From: Rhizobium sp. 16-488-2b
Lineage (GTDB): Bacteria > Pseudomonadota > Alphaproteobacteria > Rhizobiales > Rhizobiaceae
Direction of reading: 5' to 3'
Assembly (NCBI RefSeq): GCF_017741815.1
Contig: NZ_JAGHMF010000008.1
Location: 124,001 to 188,000, forward strand
Length of the DNA stretch: 64,000 nucleotides
The translations under genes were made by a program, and so were the position numbers. The notes under the pieces were generated by a model that saw only the letters and a list, made by a program, of their open reading frames with translations, was not told the origin of the DNA and ran no database searches. Positions 16,419 through 25,465 of the stretch are shown piece by piece; the first letter of the stretch is position 1, and each line of letters begins with the position of its first letter.

Positions 16419-17429
16419 ATGAACAATGTCTACCTAACCTACGCCGCCAAACGGCTCGGCCAGGCTGCCGTCGTCATCCTGCTGGCCTATGTGTTCACCT
16501 TCGTGGTCGTCAGCATCCTGCCTGGCGACCCGATCACCAGCGTCCTACGCAACCCGCAAAACGGCTTCAGCGAAGAAGAGATCGCCGAGATCATCGCCGC
16601 GCAGGGCCTCGACAAGCCTGTCATCGTGCAGCTGTGGAACGCGCTTTCCGGCTTCCTGACCGGCGATCTTGGCATGTCGATGCGCTCTAACAGGCCCGTC
16701 GCCACCCTGATCGGAGAGGTGCTGCCCTCGACGCTCATCCTGGCGGCGGCCGGCCTTGCGGTCGCACTGGTGCTCGCCTTGGCCGTCGCCTACGGCACCC
16801 GCTTCGTGCCCAAGCGGTTCGGACAGGGGGTGCTGCGCGGCTTTCCGTCGCTCTTTCTCTCCGTACCGAATTTCGTCATCGGCCTAGTGCTGATCCACGT
16901 CTTCGGCTTCCAACTCGGCCTCTTCAGGGTGATCAACCCCGACAGCGCCTGGGCGACCTTCTTTGCCGCCGTCGCACTCGGCATTCCCGTCTCCGCGCAG
17001 ATCGCCGAAGTTCTGATCGCCAATCTCGACAAGGAAGCGGAGCAGGAATACGCAGCCGTTGCCCGCAGCCGGGGTATCGGGCAGATGCGCCTCTTCGTCC
17101 GGCATCTCCTCAAGCCCGCCTCGTTGCCCGTCGTCACCGTCGTGGCGCTGACCATCGGCGAGCTGCTCGGCGGCTCGCTGATCACCGAGACCGTGTTCGG
17201 GCGCACCGGCGTCGGCAGCCTTGTACAGAGATCGGTGAGCACGCAGGACTTGCCGGTTCTGCAGGCGATCGTCTCGCTCGGCGCTGTCGTCTTCGTGCTC
17301 GTCAACCTGATCGCCGATCTTCTCTACCCGCTGCTCGATCCTCGCGTGAAACTCCTCGGGGCCGCGAAGCGTCGACAGACAACGGCCGATGACAGCGCGC
17401 TCGGCACGACCACGGCGGTGCATCCATGA
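16419..17429 (+). CDS. ABC transporter permease, DppB type
   Basis: A 336-residue inner-membrane permease with TM1 at about residues 10-30 and five further segments. The periplasmic loop includes LPGDPITSVLRN, and the EAA-type cytoplasmic loop lies around EQEYAAVARSRGIGQMRLFVRHLLKPASLPVV. This is the DppB/OppB architecture. It overlaps the second permease by ATGA (17426-17429). With that protein it forms the heterodimeric channel of the importer served by the upstream binding protein. Confidence 0.9.
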   Translation: MNNVYLTYAAKRLGQAAVVILLAYVFTFVVVSILPGDPITSVLRNPQNGFSEEEIAEIIAAQGLDKPVIVQLWNALSGFLTGDLGMSMRSNRPVATLIGEVLPSTLILAAAGLAVALVLALAVAYGTRFVPKRFGQGVLRGFPSLFLSVPNFVIGLVLIHVFGFQLGLFRVINPDSAWATFFAAVALGIPVSAQIAEVLIANLDKEAEQEYAAVARSRGIGQMRLFVRHLLKPASLPVVTVVALTIGELLGGSLITETVFGRTGVGSLVQRSVSTQDLPVLQAIVSLGAVVFVLVNLIADLLYPLLDPRVKLLGAAKRRQTTADDSALGTTTAVHP

Positions 17430-18271
17430 GCCTCGTTTCCAATCTCTCCCTCTCGAACGCAGGCGCCGGCCGCCTCGCTGCTCTGCGCCTCCCTGCCACC
17501 GTCGTGCTATCATTCGCGATTATCGCGATCGTGATCGGATGGTCGATCGCGCCGCAGTTGTTCACCAGCCATAGCCCTGTTGTCGGTGTTCCCGCCGACA
17601 AGCTGCTGGGCCCGAGCTTCGCGCATTGGTTTGGCACGGATCATCTCGGCCGCGATGTCTATGCCCGCGTAGTCTTCGGCACTGCCTCGTCCGTCTCCAG
17701 CGCGCTCGTCGCCGTCGTCATCGGCGTCGTGGCGGGCGGGTTGATCGGGCTGGTCGCCGGCTTTCTCGGCGGGTGGGTCGATATCGTCTTCGCACGACTG
17801 GTCGACGTGCTGCTGTCCATTCCCAAGTTTCTGCTGGCGGTCATCGTGGTGACAGCCATCGGCTTCGAGACCATCAACGCCGCCATCGCGACCGGCGTCT
17901 CGGCCGTCGCCTTCTTCGCGCGCGTTACGCGCTCGGAGGTCATCAAGACCCGGCAGTCGACCTTCGTCGAGGCCTCGTTCCTGTCGGGCGGTTCGCGCTG
18001 GTACATCCTCTTGCGCCATGTGCTCCCGAACGCCTCGCGCTCGGTATTGCCGCTCGCCGTTCTGCAATTCGGCGAGTCCATCCTCGTCATCGCCAGCCTT
18101 GCCTTCCTCGGCTATGGCGACCCGCCGCCAGCCTCCGATTGGGGCCTGCTGATCTCGATCGGCAAGGATTATCTCAAATGGCCCTGGCTCGTTTATGCAC
18201 CCGCTTTCGTCACGATCGCGACCGTCCTCTCTGTGAACAGGATCAGCCGATGGCTTCGCAAAACAGACTGA
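17426..18271 (+). CDS. ABC transporter permease, DppC type
   Basis: A 281-residue permease. The N-terminal segment has PSFAHWFGTDHLGRDVYARVVFGT, the conserved DppC/OppC motif. Five or six membrane spans follow, with the EAA loop near VEASFLSGGSRWYILLRHVLPNASRSVL. It is the partner of the DppB-type permease. The stop lies 22 bases inside the ATPase ORF, indicating tight translational coupling. Confidence 0.9.
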   Translation: MSLVSNLSLSNAGAGRLAALRLPATVVLSFAIIAIVIGWSIAPQLFTSHSPVVGVPADKLLGPSFAHWFGTDHLGRDVYARVVFGTASSVSSALVAVVIGVVAGGLIGLVAGFLGGWVDIVFARLVDVLLSIPKFLLAVIVVTAIGFETINAAIATGVSAVAFFARVTRSEVIKTRQSTFVEASFLSGGSRWYILLRHVLPNASRSVLPLAVLQFGESILVIASLAFLGYGDPPPASDWGLLISIGKDYLKWPWLVYAPAFVTIATVLSVNRISRWLRKTD

Positions 18272-19974
18272 ACACCGCCTTCATCGCCAACCACGATGCA
18301 GTCGTCTCGCTTGGCGCGGCACCGCTCCTGGCCGTCGAAAATCTCTCGGTGTCCTACGGACGCCAGCAGGTGGTCCATGGCATCGATTTCGAACTCGGAC
18401 AAGGCAAGAGCCTTGCGCTCATCGGCGAATCCGGATCGGGCAAATCGACGATCGCGCGCGCCGTGTTGCGGCTGCTGCCCAGCGGCGGCGCGGCGAATGG
18501 GAAGATCGTGTTCGGCGGTAAGGACATACTGGCGCAATCCGAGCGCCAGTTTCGGCCGCTACGCGGACGCAAGATCGGCTTCGTACCTCAGGATCCAGGC
18601 AACGCACTCAATCCCGTTCGCACCATCGGCGCGCAGGCGATGGAGGCCGCGACGCTGACCGACGAGCCCAACGCGGCGATCCGCAAGGCGCTCATCCTCG
18701 AAACCTTCGCGCAGGTCGGCCTCGATAATCCCGCCCGCGTCTACGAATCCTACCCGTACCAGCTTTCCGGCGGCATGCTGCAGCGTGTGCTGATCGGGCT
18801 CGCTGTGCTGCCCCGCCCCACGCTTCTCGTCGCCGACGAGCCGACCTCGGCGCTCGACGTCACCATCCAGAAACGGATCCTCGATCTGCTATCGCGCCTG
18901 CAGCACGAGCTCGACATCAGCCTTCTCCTGATTACCCACGACCTGGCGATCGCCGCCGAACGAGCCGATTCGCTGGTCGTGCTGAAGAACGGTACCGTGC
19001 AGGAAGCCGGCCGGACATCGACGGTCTTCGCCGCGCCGGCATCCGACTATGCCCGCAAGCTGCATGCCGATGTTCCGGCGCTCAATCCGAACCGCTACGC
19101 CAGGCTTCGCGACCCCGGCCTCGCGCTTCTCAAGGACAGCAGCCGCGTGCCGAAGATCACCGTCGGCGGCGTGACGAAGCGGTTCACGGTCGACGGCAAG
19201 ACGCTGACGGCGGTGGACGACATCTCCTTCGAGGTCCCCGCGGGGACCACGCATGCGCTGGTCGGCGAATCCGGCTCCGGCAAGACGACCACCATCCGGC
19301 TGCTGCTCGGGTTGGAGGAACCCGACAGCGGCGCGATCACCGTCGCCGGTGAAACGGTGACCGGCCAAAGCCGGACCGCGTTGCGCTCGGTGTGGCGCCA
19401 CCTGCAGCTCGTCTACCAGAACCCGTTCACCTCGCTCGACCCGACCTGGAAAGTCGAGCACCTCGTTCGCGAACCGCTCGACAGGTTTAAGATCGGCACG
19501 CCTGGGGAGCGCGACCTTCGCGTCCGCGAGGCCCTGGCCGATGTCGGGCTTGGCGAGCATCTGCTGGGCCGCAAGCCGGGCGCGCTATCAGGCGGCCAGC
19601 GCCAGCGCGTGGCGATCGCCAGATCGCTGGTGCTGAGACCTGATGTCATCGTGCTCGACGAACCGACCTCCGCGCTCGATGTCAGCGTTCAGGCCGATAT
19701 CGTCGAGGTGCTGCTGTCGCTGCAGGCAAAGCTCGGCCTGACCTATGTCTTCGTCTCGCACGATCTGGCCCTGGTCCGCCAGCTCGCGCACTCCGTCTCG
19801 GTCATGCGGCAAGGTCGTATCGTCGAGCATGGAACGGTCGCCGAAATCTTCGGCGCGCCGAAGGATCCCTACACCGCGTCCCTGCTGGAATCGATCCCCG
19901 CGGGGATCGCCGAAGCCGCCCCCGCGCCGCGCGGCAAGCTCCGGCAAGTCAAGCGTCAGGAACAAATCGCATGA
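18250..19974 (+). CDS. Dual-domain ABC transporter ATPase (DppD-DppF fusion type)
   Basis: About 574 residues holding two complete ATPase cassettes. Domain 1 has Walker A GESGSGKST, signature LSGGMLQR and Walker [13 protein letters not shown]. Domain 2 has Walker A GESGSGKTT, signature [15 protein letters not shown] and Walker [13 protein letters not shown]. The two halves correspond to the separate DppD and DppF subunits fused in one chain, as in GsiA or YejF. It powers the importer 14736-18271. Start ATG 18250 lies within the end of the permease gene; the longer open frame to 17626 is a shadow. Confidence 0.92.
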   Translation: MASQNRLNTAFIANHDAVVSLGAAPLLAVENLSVSYGRQQVVHGIDFELGQGKSLALIGESGSGKSTIARAVLRLLPSGGAANGKIVFGGKDILAQSERQFRPLRGRKIGFVPQDPGNALNPVRTIGAQAMEAATLTDEPNAAIRKALILETFAQVGLDNPARVYESYPYQLSGGMLQRVLIGLAVLPRPTLLVADEPTSALDVTIQKRILDLLSRLQHELDISLLLITHDLAIAAERADSLVVLKNGTVQEAGRTSTVFAAPASDYARKLHADVPALNPNRYARLRDPGLALLKDSSRVPKITVGGVTKRFTVDGKTLTAVDDISFEVPAGTTHALVGESGSGKTTTIRLLLGLEEPDSGAITVAGETVTGQSRTALRSVWRHLQLVYQNPFTSLDPTWKVEHLVREPLDRFKIGTPGERDLRVREALADVGLGEHLLGRKPGALSGGQRQRVAIARSLVLRPDVIVLDEPTSALDVSVQADIVEVLLSLQAKLGLTYVFVSHDLALVRQLAHSVSVMRQGRIVEHGTVAEIFGAPKDPYTASLLESIPAGIAEAAPAPRGKLRQVKRQEQIA

Positions 19975-21053
19975 CCATCGCCGCATCCGCCAACACCGTG
20001 CCGGTGGGCTTCCGGCCGAAGCAACGGCTGGGTTTCAATACCCGCGTGTCGTTCAGCGACGACACCGGGCCGGCGCAAGGCCTGAAGGATGGTATCGAGC
20101 TGTTCAGGCAGGCCGAGGCGCTCGGCTACCAATCGGGTTGGGCCTACCAGCGGCACTTCGACCACTATCTGTCCTCGCCACTCCCCTTCTTCGCCGCCGC
20201 CGGCCAGCACACCAGCCGCATCACGCTCGGATCGGCGGTGATCCCGATGCGCTATCAGGACCCGATCCTGCTTGCCGAGGCCGCCGGCACCACGGATCTC
20301 CTGATCGGCGGCCGGTTGGAGCTGGCGATCTCGACGGGCGCAAGCGCTGCCTTCGACGCCGTGTTCGGCGCCACGGACACCGATGCACGCACGGAAGCCA
20401 AGCGCCGCCAGGCGCGGTTTCTCGCGGCGATCTCGGGTCAGGTGCTTCATACGGTGACCGAACCAGGCCAGGGTGCGCCTGCGGGCGCCGAGCTACGGGT
20501 GACGCCCCACAGCCCGACATTGCGCGCGCGTATCCGCCAGGGCTCGGCGAGCCTGAGCTCGGCCGTGCAGGCGGCCGAACTCGGCATCGGCCTGATCTCG
20601 GGAACCGTGCTGCACGACCTCGACGAGGGCGAGACCTTCGGCCAGTACCAGGCCCGGATCATCGAAGCCTACCGGTCGACCTGGCGCAGGCTCTGGAAAA
20701 CCGAACCGCCTCCGGTCGCCGTCGCCGCCTCGATCCTTGTCGGCACGAGCGCCGAACTGCGCGAGAAATACGCCGCCTACGATCTCGAACGGCGAACCAA
20801 GGGCATTGCCGCATCGCGCCCCAACGGCGCGCTCGCACCGCCGACGCAATCCGCCGATCTCAGGATCTCGCCAGTGTTTCAAGGCGCGCCCGACGAGGTG
20901 ATCGACGCCGTCTTCAACGACCCGGGCATTGCGGCCGCCGACGAGGTGGTGCTGTTTCTGCCCCCCGCCTTTGGCCTGCCCGACAACATCAGGCTGCTGA
21001 CCGACCTTTCCCGCACGGTCGCGCCAGCACTTGGCTGGACACCCAGCTTTTAG
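19971..21053 (+). CDS. Luciferase-like (LLM class) flavin-dependent monooxygenase
   Basis: A 360-residue TIM-barrel protein of the bacterial luciferase superfamily. It has LGFNTRVSF, FRQAEALGYQSGWAYQRHFDHY, ITLGSAVIPMRYQDPILLAEAAGTTDLLIGGRLELAISTG, and a C-terminal VILGT-like segment. These enzymes use FMNH2 from a separate reductase (one is encoded at 23716) to oxygenate substrates such as sulfonates, sulfones or thioethers. The ATGA overlap with the ATPase gene ties it to the importer operon, so its substrate is likely the imported molecule. It is not close enough to SsuD for a firm name. Confidence 0.85.
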   Translation: MTIAASANTVPVGFRPKQRLGFNTRVSFSDDTGPAQGLKDGIELFRQAEALGYQSGWAYQRHFDHYLSSPLPFFAAAGQHTSRITLGSAVIPMRYQDPILLAEAAGTTDLLIGGRLELAISTGASAAFDAVFGATDTDARTEAKRRQARFLAAISGQVLHTVTEPGQGAPAGAELRVTPHSPTLRARIRQGSASLSSAVQAAELGIGLISGTVLHDLDEGETFGQYQARIIEAYRSTWRRLWKTEPPPVAVAASILVGTSAELREKYAAYDLERRTKGIAASRPNGALAPPTQSADLRISPVFQGAPDEVIDAVFNDPGIAAADEVVLFLPPAFGLPDNIRLLTDLSRTVAPALGWTPSF

Positions 21054-21112
21054 CCCCACGCAGAGCAGACATCACGACCACCGCCTTCACTCAAAGCCGC
21101 ACGGCAGCAAAA

Positions 21113-21137
21113 TATTCTATCTTTTCTATAGAAATAG
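21113..21137 (+). promoter_or_regulatory. Palindromic AT-rich motif copy B upstream of the second monooxygenase
   Basis: The 157-base gap holds TTTCTATAGAAA (21123-21134), a perfect 12-bp palindrome, flanked by TTCTA on the left and TAGAA on the right. It shares the YATAGAAAWA core with sites at 14447 and 27903. Its position about 75-100 bases upstream of ATG 21211 fits an activator site for a second promoter inside the island. Confidence 0.4.
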
Positions 21138-21210
21138 AAATGCCTCTCTTCATTCTCAATTCGCCACTGCTTAACGTCCAAGCACTGGCCGTCACCATCA
21201 AGGAGCTCCC

Positions 21211-22314
21211 ATGACCGCGGAATTCATCAGCGTAAGCTTTCCAAACGCGTCGAACGACCTGAACCCGCTGCCGGATGCGCCCGTCGACCCGCTCTTTCTG
21301 GAACGCTACGCACGCGCCCTTGACGACTACGGCTTCAACTACACCCTCATTCCCTACTCCTCCTCGTCCTTCGATCCCTTCACGCTCGGCGCCACGGTGC
21401 TGGCGCATACCAAGAACATCAAGATCATCGTCGCGCTGAGGCCGAACACGGTCTACCCGACCGTGGCGGCGAAATCGCTCGCGACGCTCGACCAGCTGAG
21501 CGGCGGCCGCGTCGTCGTCCACTTCATCGCCGGCGGCAGCGACGATGAGCAGGCGCGTGAAGGCGACTTCCTCAGCAAGGAAGAGCGCTATGAGCGGCAG
21601 GAAGAGTATATCCGCATCTTGCGCCTCGCCTGGACATCCAAGGAGCCCTTCGATTTCGACGGGAAATACTATCAGTTCAAGCAGTTCCGCAGCGCCGTTC
21701 GCCCCACCAACGGTCTCATCCCGATTTCGCTCGGTGGCTCCTCGGATGCGGCCTATCGCATCGGCGGCTCGCTCTGCGACATCTTCGGGCTCTGGGGTGA
21801 GCCGCTCAAGGAGACCAAACAGCAGATAGACCGGATCTACGCCGAAGCCGCGAAGGCCGGCCGCACGGATCGTCCGCGCATCTGGGTCACTTTCCGCCCG
21901 ATCGTCGCTGAAACCGACGAACTCGCCTGGGAGAAGGCCCACAAGGTTCTCGATCAGCTGACCGCCAACCGCCAGAAGGGCCTGGCGCGCGCGCCGATCA
22001 ACGCGACGCCGCCAGCCAATGTGGGCTCGCAGCGCCTGCTCGATATCGCGGCTCGCGGCGACGTGCATGACCGCGCGCTCTGGTATCCGACGGTAACCGC
22101 CACCAATGCAAGCGGCGCGACCACAGCACTCGTGGGTTCGCCGCGCACCATCGCCGATTCGATCCTCGACTATATCGACCTCGGCGCCGACCTGATCTCG
22201 ATCCGAGGCTATGACAATTTCAACGATGCGGTCGACTACGGGCGCTACATCCTGCCGCTGGTGCGCGAGGGCATCCGCGAGCGGGAGAACGCCAAGAAGA
22301 AGAACGCCGCATGA
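21211..22314 (+). CDS. SsuD-like alkanesulfonate-type flavin monooxygenase
   Basis: A 367-residue LLM enzyme. LDQLSGGRVVVHFIAGGSDDEQAREGDFLSKEERYERQEEYI is the strongly conserved SsuD/SfnG region. It is followed by the FDFDGKYYQFKQF and ISLGGSSDAAYRIGGSLCDIFGLWGEPL blocks, and GSPRTIADSILDYIDLGADLISIRGYD near the end. SsuD-type enzymes split the C-S bond of sulfonates with FMNH2 and O2, releasing sulfite. AAGGAG lies six bases before ATG 21211. The reductant source is probably the FMN reductase at 23716. The native substrate is unknown. Confidence 0.87.
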   Translation: MTAEFISVSFPNASNDLNPLPDAPVDPLFLERYARALDDYGFNYTLIPYSSSSFDPFTLGATVLAHTKNIKIIVALRPNTVYPTVAAKSLATLDQLSGGRVVVHFIAGGSDDEQAREGDFLSKEERYERQEEYIRILRLAWTSKEPFDFDGKYYQFKQFRSAVRPTNGLIPISLGGSSDAAYRIGGSLCDIFGLWGEPLKETKQQIDRIYAEAAKAGRTDRPRIWVTFRPIVAETDELAWEKAHKVLDQLTANRQKGLARAPINATPPANVGSQRLLDIAARGDVHDRALWYPTVTATNASGATTALVGSPRTIADSILDYIDLGADLISIRGYDNFNDAVDYGRYILPLVREGIRERENAKKKNAA

Positions 22315-22423
22315 TGCATGCGGTCCGTCCATTGCGCCGGACCGCAGCTCTCTCTCAGCGTCCGCCTGAAAAGCATCCTCCCGAGACGAGAAGGATGCAC
22401 TCCGACAGCCAGAAGGCCTCAGC

Positions 22424-23605
22424 ATGCCCTATAACCAGATCGCCCTTGATGACGCCGTGCGCATCCTTGCGGAAGCTGCACCCGAAGCCGATCAGACAGG
22501 CCAGTTTCCCTGGGCTGGCATTCGTGCCGTCCATGAAGCCGGGCTGCTCGAAAGCACGGTTTCCGGCCGCTACGGCGGCAAGGGCGGTACGCTGAGCGAT
22601 GCCGCCCATATCCTCGCTGCACTTGGCCGGGGCGATCCATCGGTGGCACTGATCAGCGCCATGACGATCTTCAACCATCTTGGCCAAGCGACCAAGAACC
22701 ACTGGCCCGATGATCTTTATCGGCGCCTGCTGGCCGAGGCGAAGGAGCGTCCGCTGCTCCTCAATGCCGCCCGCGTCGAGCCGGAACTGGGCTCCCCCGC
22801 CCGTGGCGGGCTTCCCGCCACCGTCGCGCGCCGCACTTCAAACGGCTGGGCGATCACCGGCCGCAAGCGTTTCGTGACCGGTGCGTATGGCCTCACGCAT
22901 TTCCTCGTCTGGGCGCACACAGATGAGCTCTCGGCTCGGGTCGGGACATTCGTCGTGCCGAACGGCCTGCCGGGCATTCGCGTCATAGAGAACTGGAAGA
23001 GCCTCGGCATGCGCGCGACGGGCTCCCATGACGTCGAATATGTCGATGTCGAGATCCCCACGGAAAACGCGCTGGAATTGGTCGACCCATCCGTTGCCCA
23101 GCAGGACAACCGCGCCCACGCCGCGATGAACCTCGCGCTGACTGCGATCTATCTCGGCGCCGCCGAGGCCGCACAATCGGCCTTCATCCGTTTCGCGCAT
23201 GAACGCATTCCCTCCAACCTCGGCCACCCGATCGCGCGGACCGAGAGGTTCGTCACGCTATCGGGCGAAATCGACCTTCTTGTTTCCGGCGCCCGCGAGA
23301 TCATCTTCGGCGCGCTCGCATCGACGGATGGTGCTGCCGAAAGGCTGATCCGGGCCCGCCTGATCGCCGGCCGCCAGCTGCGCGAGGCGGTGCAGCTCGC
23401 CGTGCGCGGCCTTGGCAATCCCGGCCTCAATGCCGATCTCGGCATCGAGCGGCATTTCAGGGACGTTCAGTCGGTGCTGGTGCACGCGCCGCAGGAGGAC
23501 ACGTCGATCTCGATGCTGGGCCGCGCCGCCTATCAGAAATGGAACGTCGAGGAGGCCGCTCGCTTGGAGCGCTCTGCGGCCATACCGGTGCTCAAGACGG
23601 CGTAG
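22424..23605 (+). CDS. Acyl-CoA-dehydrogenase-fold flavin monooxygenase (DszC/SfnB-like)
   Basis: A 393-residue protein with the acyl-CoA dehydrogenase fold: ESTVSGRYGGKGGTLSDAAHILAALGRGDPSVALI, GWAITGRKRFVTGAYGLTHFLVWA, and LGMRATGSHDVEYVDVEIP. The catalytic Glu of true acyl-CoA dehydrogenases is not obvious, and the sequence ends LGRAAYQKWNVEEAARLERSA without the usual CoA-site motif. In sulfur operons this fold occurs as DszC (sulfoxidation) and SfnB (sulfone use). Here it sits between two LLM enzymes and an FMN reductase, so an FMNH2-dependent oxygenation step is the favoured role. Confidence 0.8.
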   Translation: MPYNQIALDDAVRILAEAAPEADQTGQFPWAGIRAVHEAGLLESTVSGRYGGKGGTLSDAAHILAALGRGDPSVALISAMTIFNHLGQATKNHWPDDLYRRLLAEAKERPLLLNAARVEPELGSPARGGLPATVARRTSNGWAITGRKRFVTGAYGLTHFLVWAHTDELSARVGTFVVPNGLPGIRVIENWKSLGMRATGSHDVEYVDVEIPTENALELVDPSVAQQDNRAHAAMNLALTAIYLGAAEAAQSAFIRFAHERIPSNLGHPIARTERFVTLSGEIDLLVSGAREIIFGALASTDGAAERLIRARLIAGRQLREAVQLAVRGLGNPGLNADLGIERHFRDVQSVLVHAPQEDTSISMLGRAAYQKWNVEEAARLERSAAIPVLKTA

Positions 23606-23715
23606 CGAGAAACCGTCGCGGCATCTTCTTGCATCTGAAACATCTGCATGTGCGGACCGGCATTCAGGCCAGTCGCACCCCTCGAATAACGGGAAGGCCC
23701 GTGAAAGGAACTTTG

Positions 23716-24276
23716 ATGAGCAACGATCTTATTGTCGGCTTCTCGGGCAATATCACCCGCCCCTCGAGCACCAAGCGCTTCGTCGAAAGCGTAACGGCGT
23801 CGCTCGCCGAGCGCGCGGGTCTCGATCATGTGGTATTCGATGTCGAGGATTTCGGCCCGGCGCTGGCGACCGCACGCTCGATCGCCGATCTCGATACCAA
23901 GGCCCAGGCAGTGATCCGCACGATCATCGAGGCGGACGCCCTCGTCATTGGCTCGCCGACCTACAAGGGAAGCTATACCGGCCTCTTCAAGCATGTGATC
24001 GACCTGCTCGATCCGGCCGACCTGCGCGGCAAGCCGATCATCCTGACCGCAACCGGTGGCGGCGATAGGCACGCGCTGATGGTCGAGCATCAGCTCCGCC
24101 CGCTGTTTGCCTTCTTCGAGGCCTTTGTCGTCCCGACCGCCGTCTATGCCGCGAGCCGCGACTTCACCGATGGCGCCCCCTCGCCCGCAATCACTGGCCG
24201 CGTCGAACAGGCGCTGATCCAGGCAGCCGCGCTAGTGCGCACCCGCTCCGCGCCCACGGCGATCGCCGCGGAATAG
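23716..24276 (+). CDS. NAD(P)H-dependent FMN reductase (SsuE/MsuE-like)
   Basis: A 186-residue flavodoxin-fold protein. It has the phosphate-binding loop GFSGNITRPSSTKRFVE near the N terminus, ADALVIGSPTYKGSYTGLFKHVIDLL (the SsuE/MsuE signature), and ILTATGGGDRHALMVEHQLRPLFAFFEA. It supplies reduced FMN to the two LLM monooxygenases and the DszC-like protein upstream. Start ATG 23716 has AAGGA at six-base spacing; the longer open frame to 23539 overlaps the previous gene out of frame and is rejected. The small size matches the family. Confidence 0.9.
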   Translation: MSNDLIVGFSGNITRPSSTKRFVESVTASLAERAGLDHVVFDVEDFGPALATARSIADLDTKAQAVIRTIIEADALVIGSPTYKGSYTGLFKHVIDLLDPADLRGKPIILTATGGGDRHALMVEHQLRPLFAFFEAFVVPTAVYAASRDFTDGAPSPAITGRVEQALIQAAALVRTRSAPTAIAAE

Positions 24277-24345
24277 TCGAGCGGTACCGCATCTGGCAAT
24301 GCGTTTTTTCGAGATATTCAGGCAGAGCCAGAGGCGAGACTAGGC

Positions 24346-25350
24346 ATGACAGGACAAAGGAAATACGTGGTCGGCATCACCGACCACATGTTCGGCACGC
24401 CTGACCTCGAGGCGAAGCTGTTGGGCGACGAGGTCGAGAGCGACTACTTCGCGACCACCGACGAAACGCTGTTTTCGCCGGAGCGCCTTGCCCGCCTGGA
24501 TGCGCTGATGGTTTGGGGTGCGCGGCTCGGGGCCAGGAGCATCGCCCATCTTGCGCGCTGCAAGGGCGTGGTGCGCTATGGCGTCGGCTATGAGAAGATC
24601 GATCTGCCGGCGCTTTCGGCCGCCGGTATCCCGTTTGCGAACAATCCGGATTACGGCACCGAGGAGGTCGCCGACCACGCCGTCGCGATGATACTCTCGC
24701 TGCACCGTCGGCTGTGGGAACATGACGCCCGTGCTCGCGGCTACACGTCCGGCTGGCAAGTTCACAGCTTGAAGCCGCTCCCGCGCTCCAACCGCGCCAC
24801 GGTCGGCGTCATCGGCGTCGGGCGGATCGGCACGGCTGTCATCAATCGCCTCAAGCCTTTCGGCTTCCGCATCCTGGGCTACGATCCCGGCCAACCGCGC
24901 GGCCATGAAAAGGCGATCGGCTACGATCGCGTCGACCGGATAGACGAACTCCTTGCCGAGGCGGATATCCTAACGCTCCACTGCCCTGTCAATCCCGAAA
25001 CACGTGGTCTTCTGGACGCGCAGACGCTCTCGCGGCTGAAGCCCGGAGCGATCCTCGTCAACACGGCACGCGGCGAGTTGCTCGATGATCTCGATGCGCT
25101 TGAGACCGCGCTGCGAACCGGCCATCTGGCGGCAGCCGCGATCGATACGCTGGCCGAGGAGCCGCCACGGGACCATTCTCTTCTGACCGCGTGGCGCAAC
25201 AGGGAAGATTGGCTCGCGGGGCGCCTGGTGATCACCCCCCACAACGCCTTCTACTCCGATCACGCCGCAATCGAGATGCGCCACAACGCGGCGATGACGG
25301 TGAAGATCCTGCTGGAGGAAGGCTATCTCAGAAATCGGGTAGAGGCCTGA
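24346..25350 (+). CDS. CtBP-like D-2-hydroxyacid dehydrogenase
   Basis: A 334-residue dehydrogenase with Rossmann motif VGVIGVGRIGTAVINRLKPF near residue 150. GVVRYGVGYEKIDLPALSAAGIPFANNPDYGTEEVADHAVAM is the CtBP-subgroup signature. VNTARGELLDDLDAL and the C-terminal TPHNAFYSD carry the catalytic His. It would act on a 2-oxo/2-hydroxy acid released from the imported compound. The gene follows the FMN reductase by 69 bases on the same strand and is presumably part of the island's operon. Confidence 0.85.
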   Translation: MTGQRKYVVGITDHMFGTPDLEAKLLGDEVESDYFATTDETLFSPERLARLDALMVWGARLGARSIAHLARCKGVVRYGVGYEKIDLPALSAAGIPFANNPDYGTEEVADHAVAMILSLHRRLWEHDARARGYTSGWQVHSLKPLPRSNRATVGVIGVGRIGTAVINRLKPFGFRILGYDPGQPRGHEKAIGYDRVDRIDELLAEADILTLHCPVNPETRGLLDAQTLSRLKPGAILVNTARGELLDDLDALETALRTGHLAAAAIDTLAEEPPRDHSLLTAWRNREDWLAGRLVITPHNAFYSDHAAIEMRHNAAMTVKILLEEGYLRNRVEA

Positions 25351-25465
25351 CGTCAGGTGCGTGGCATCGAACTCTACTCAGTCCGCAAACAATTTGATTT
25401 ACTTCGATAATTCCCGTGGCAAGTTGTTGCCCGCGATAATGAAGAATTCAAACAGGACCTGACGC

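Noticed and set aside
21139..21214. 24-codon ORF ending in ATGA overlap with the SsuD-like gene, a possible leader peptide
   Set aside because: No ribosome site precedes its ATG and it has no run of regulatory codons; the downstream gene has its own AAGGAG.
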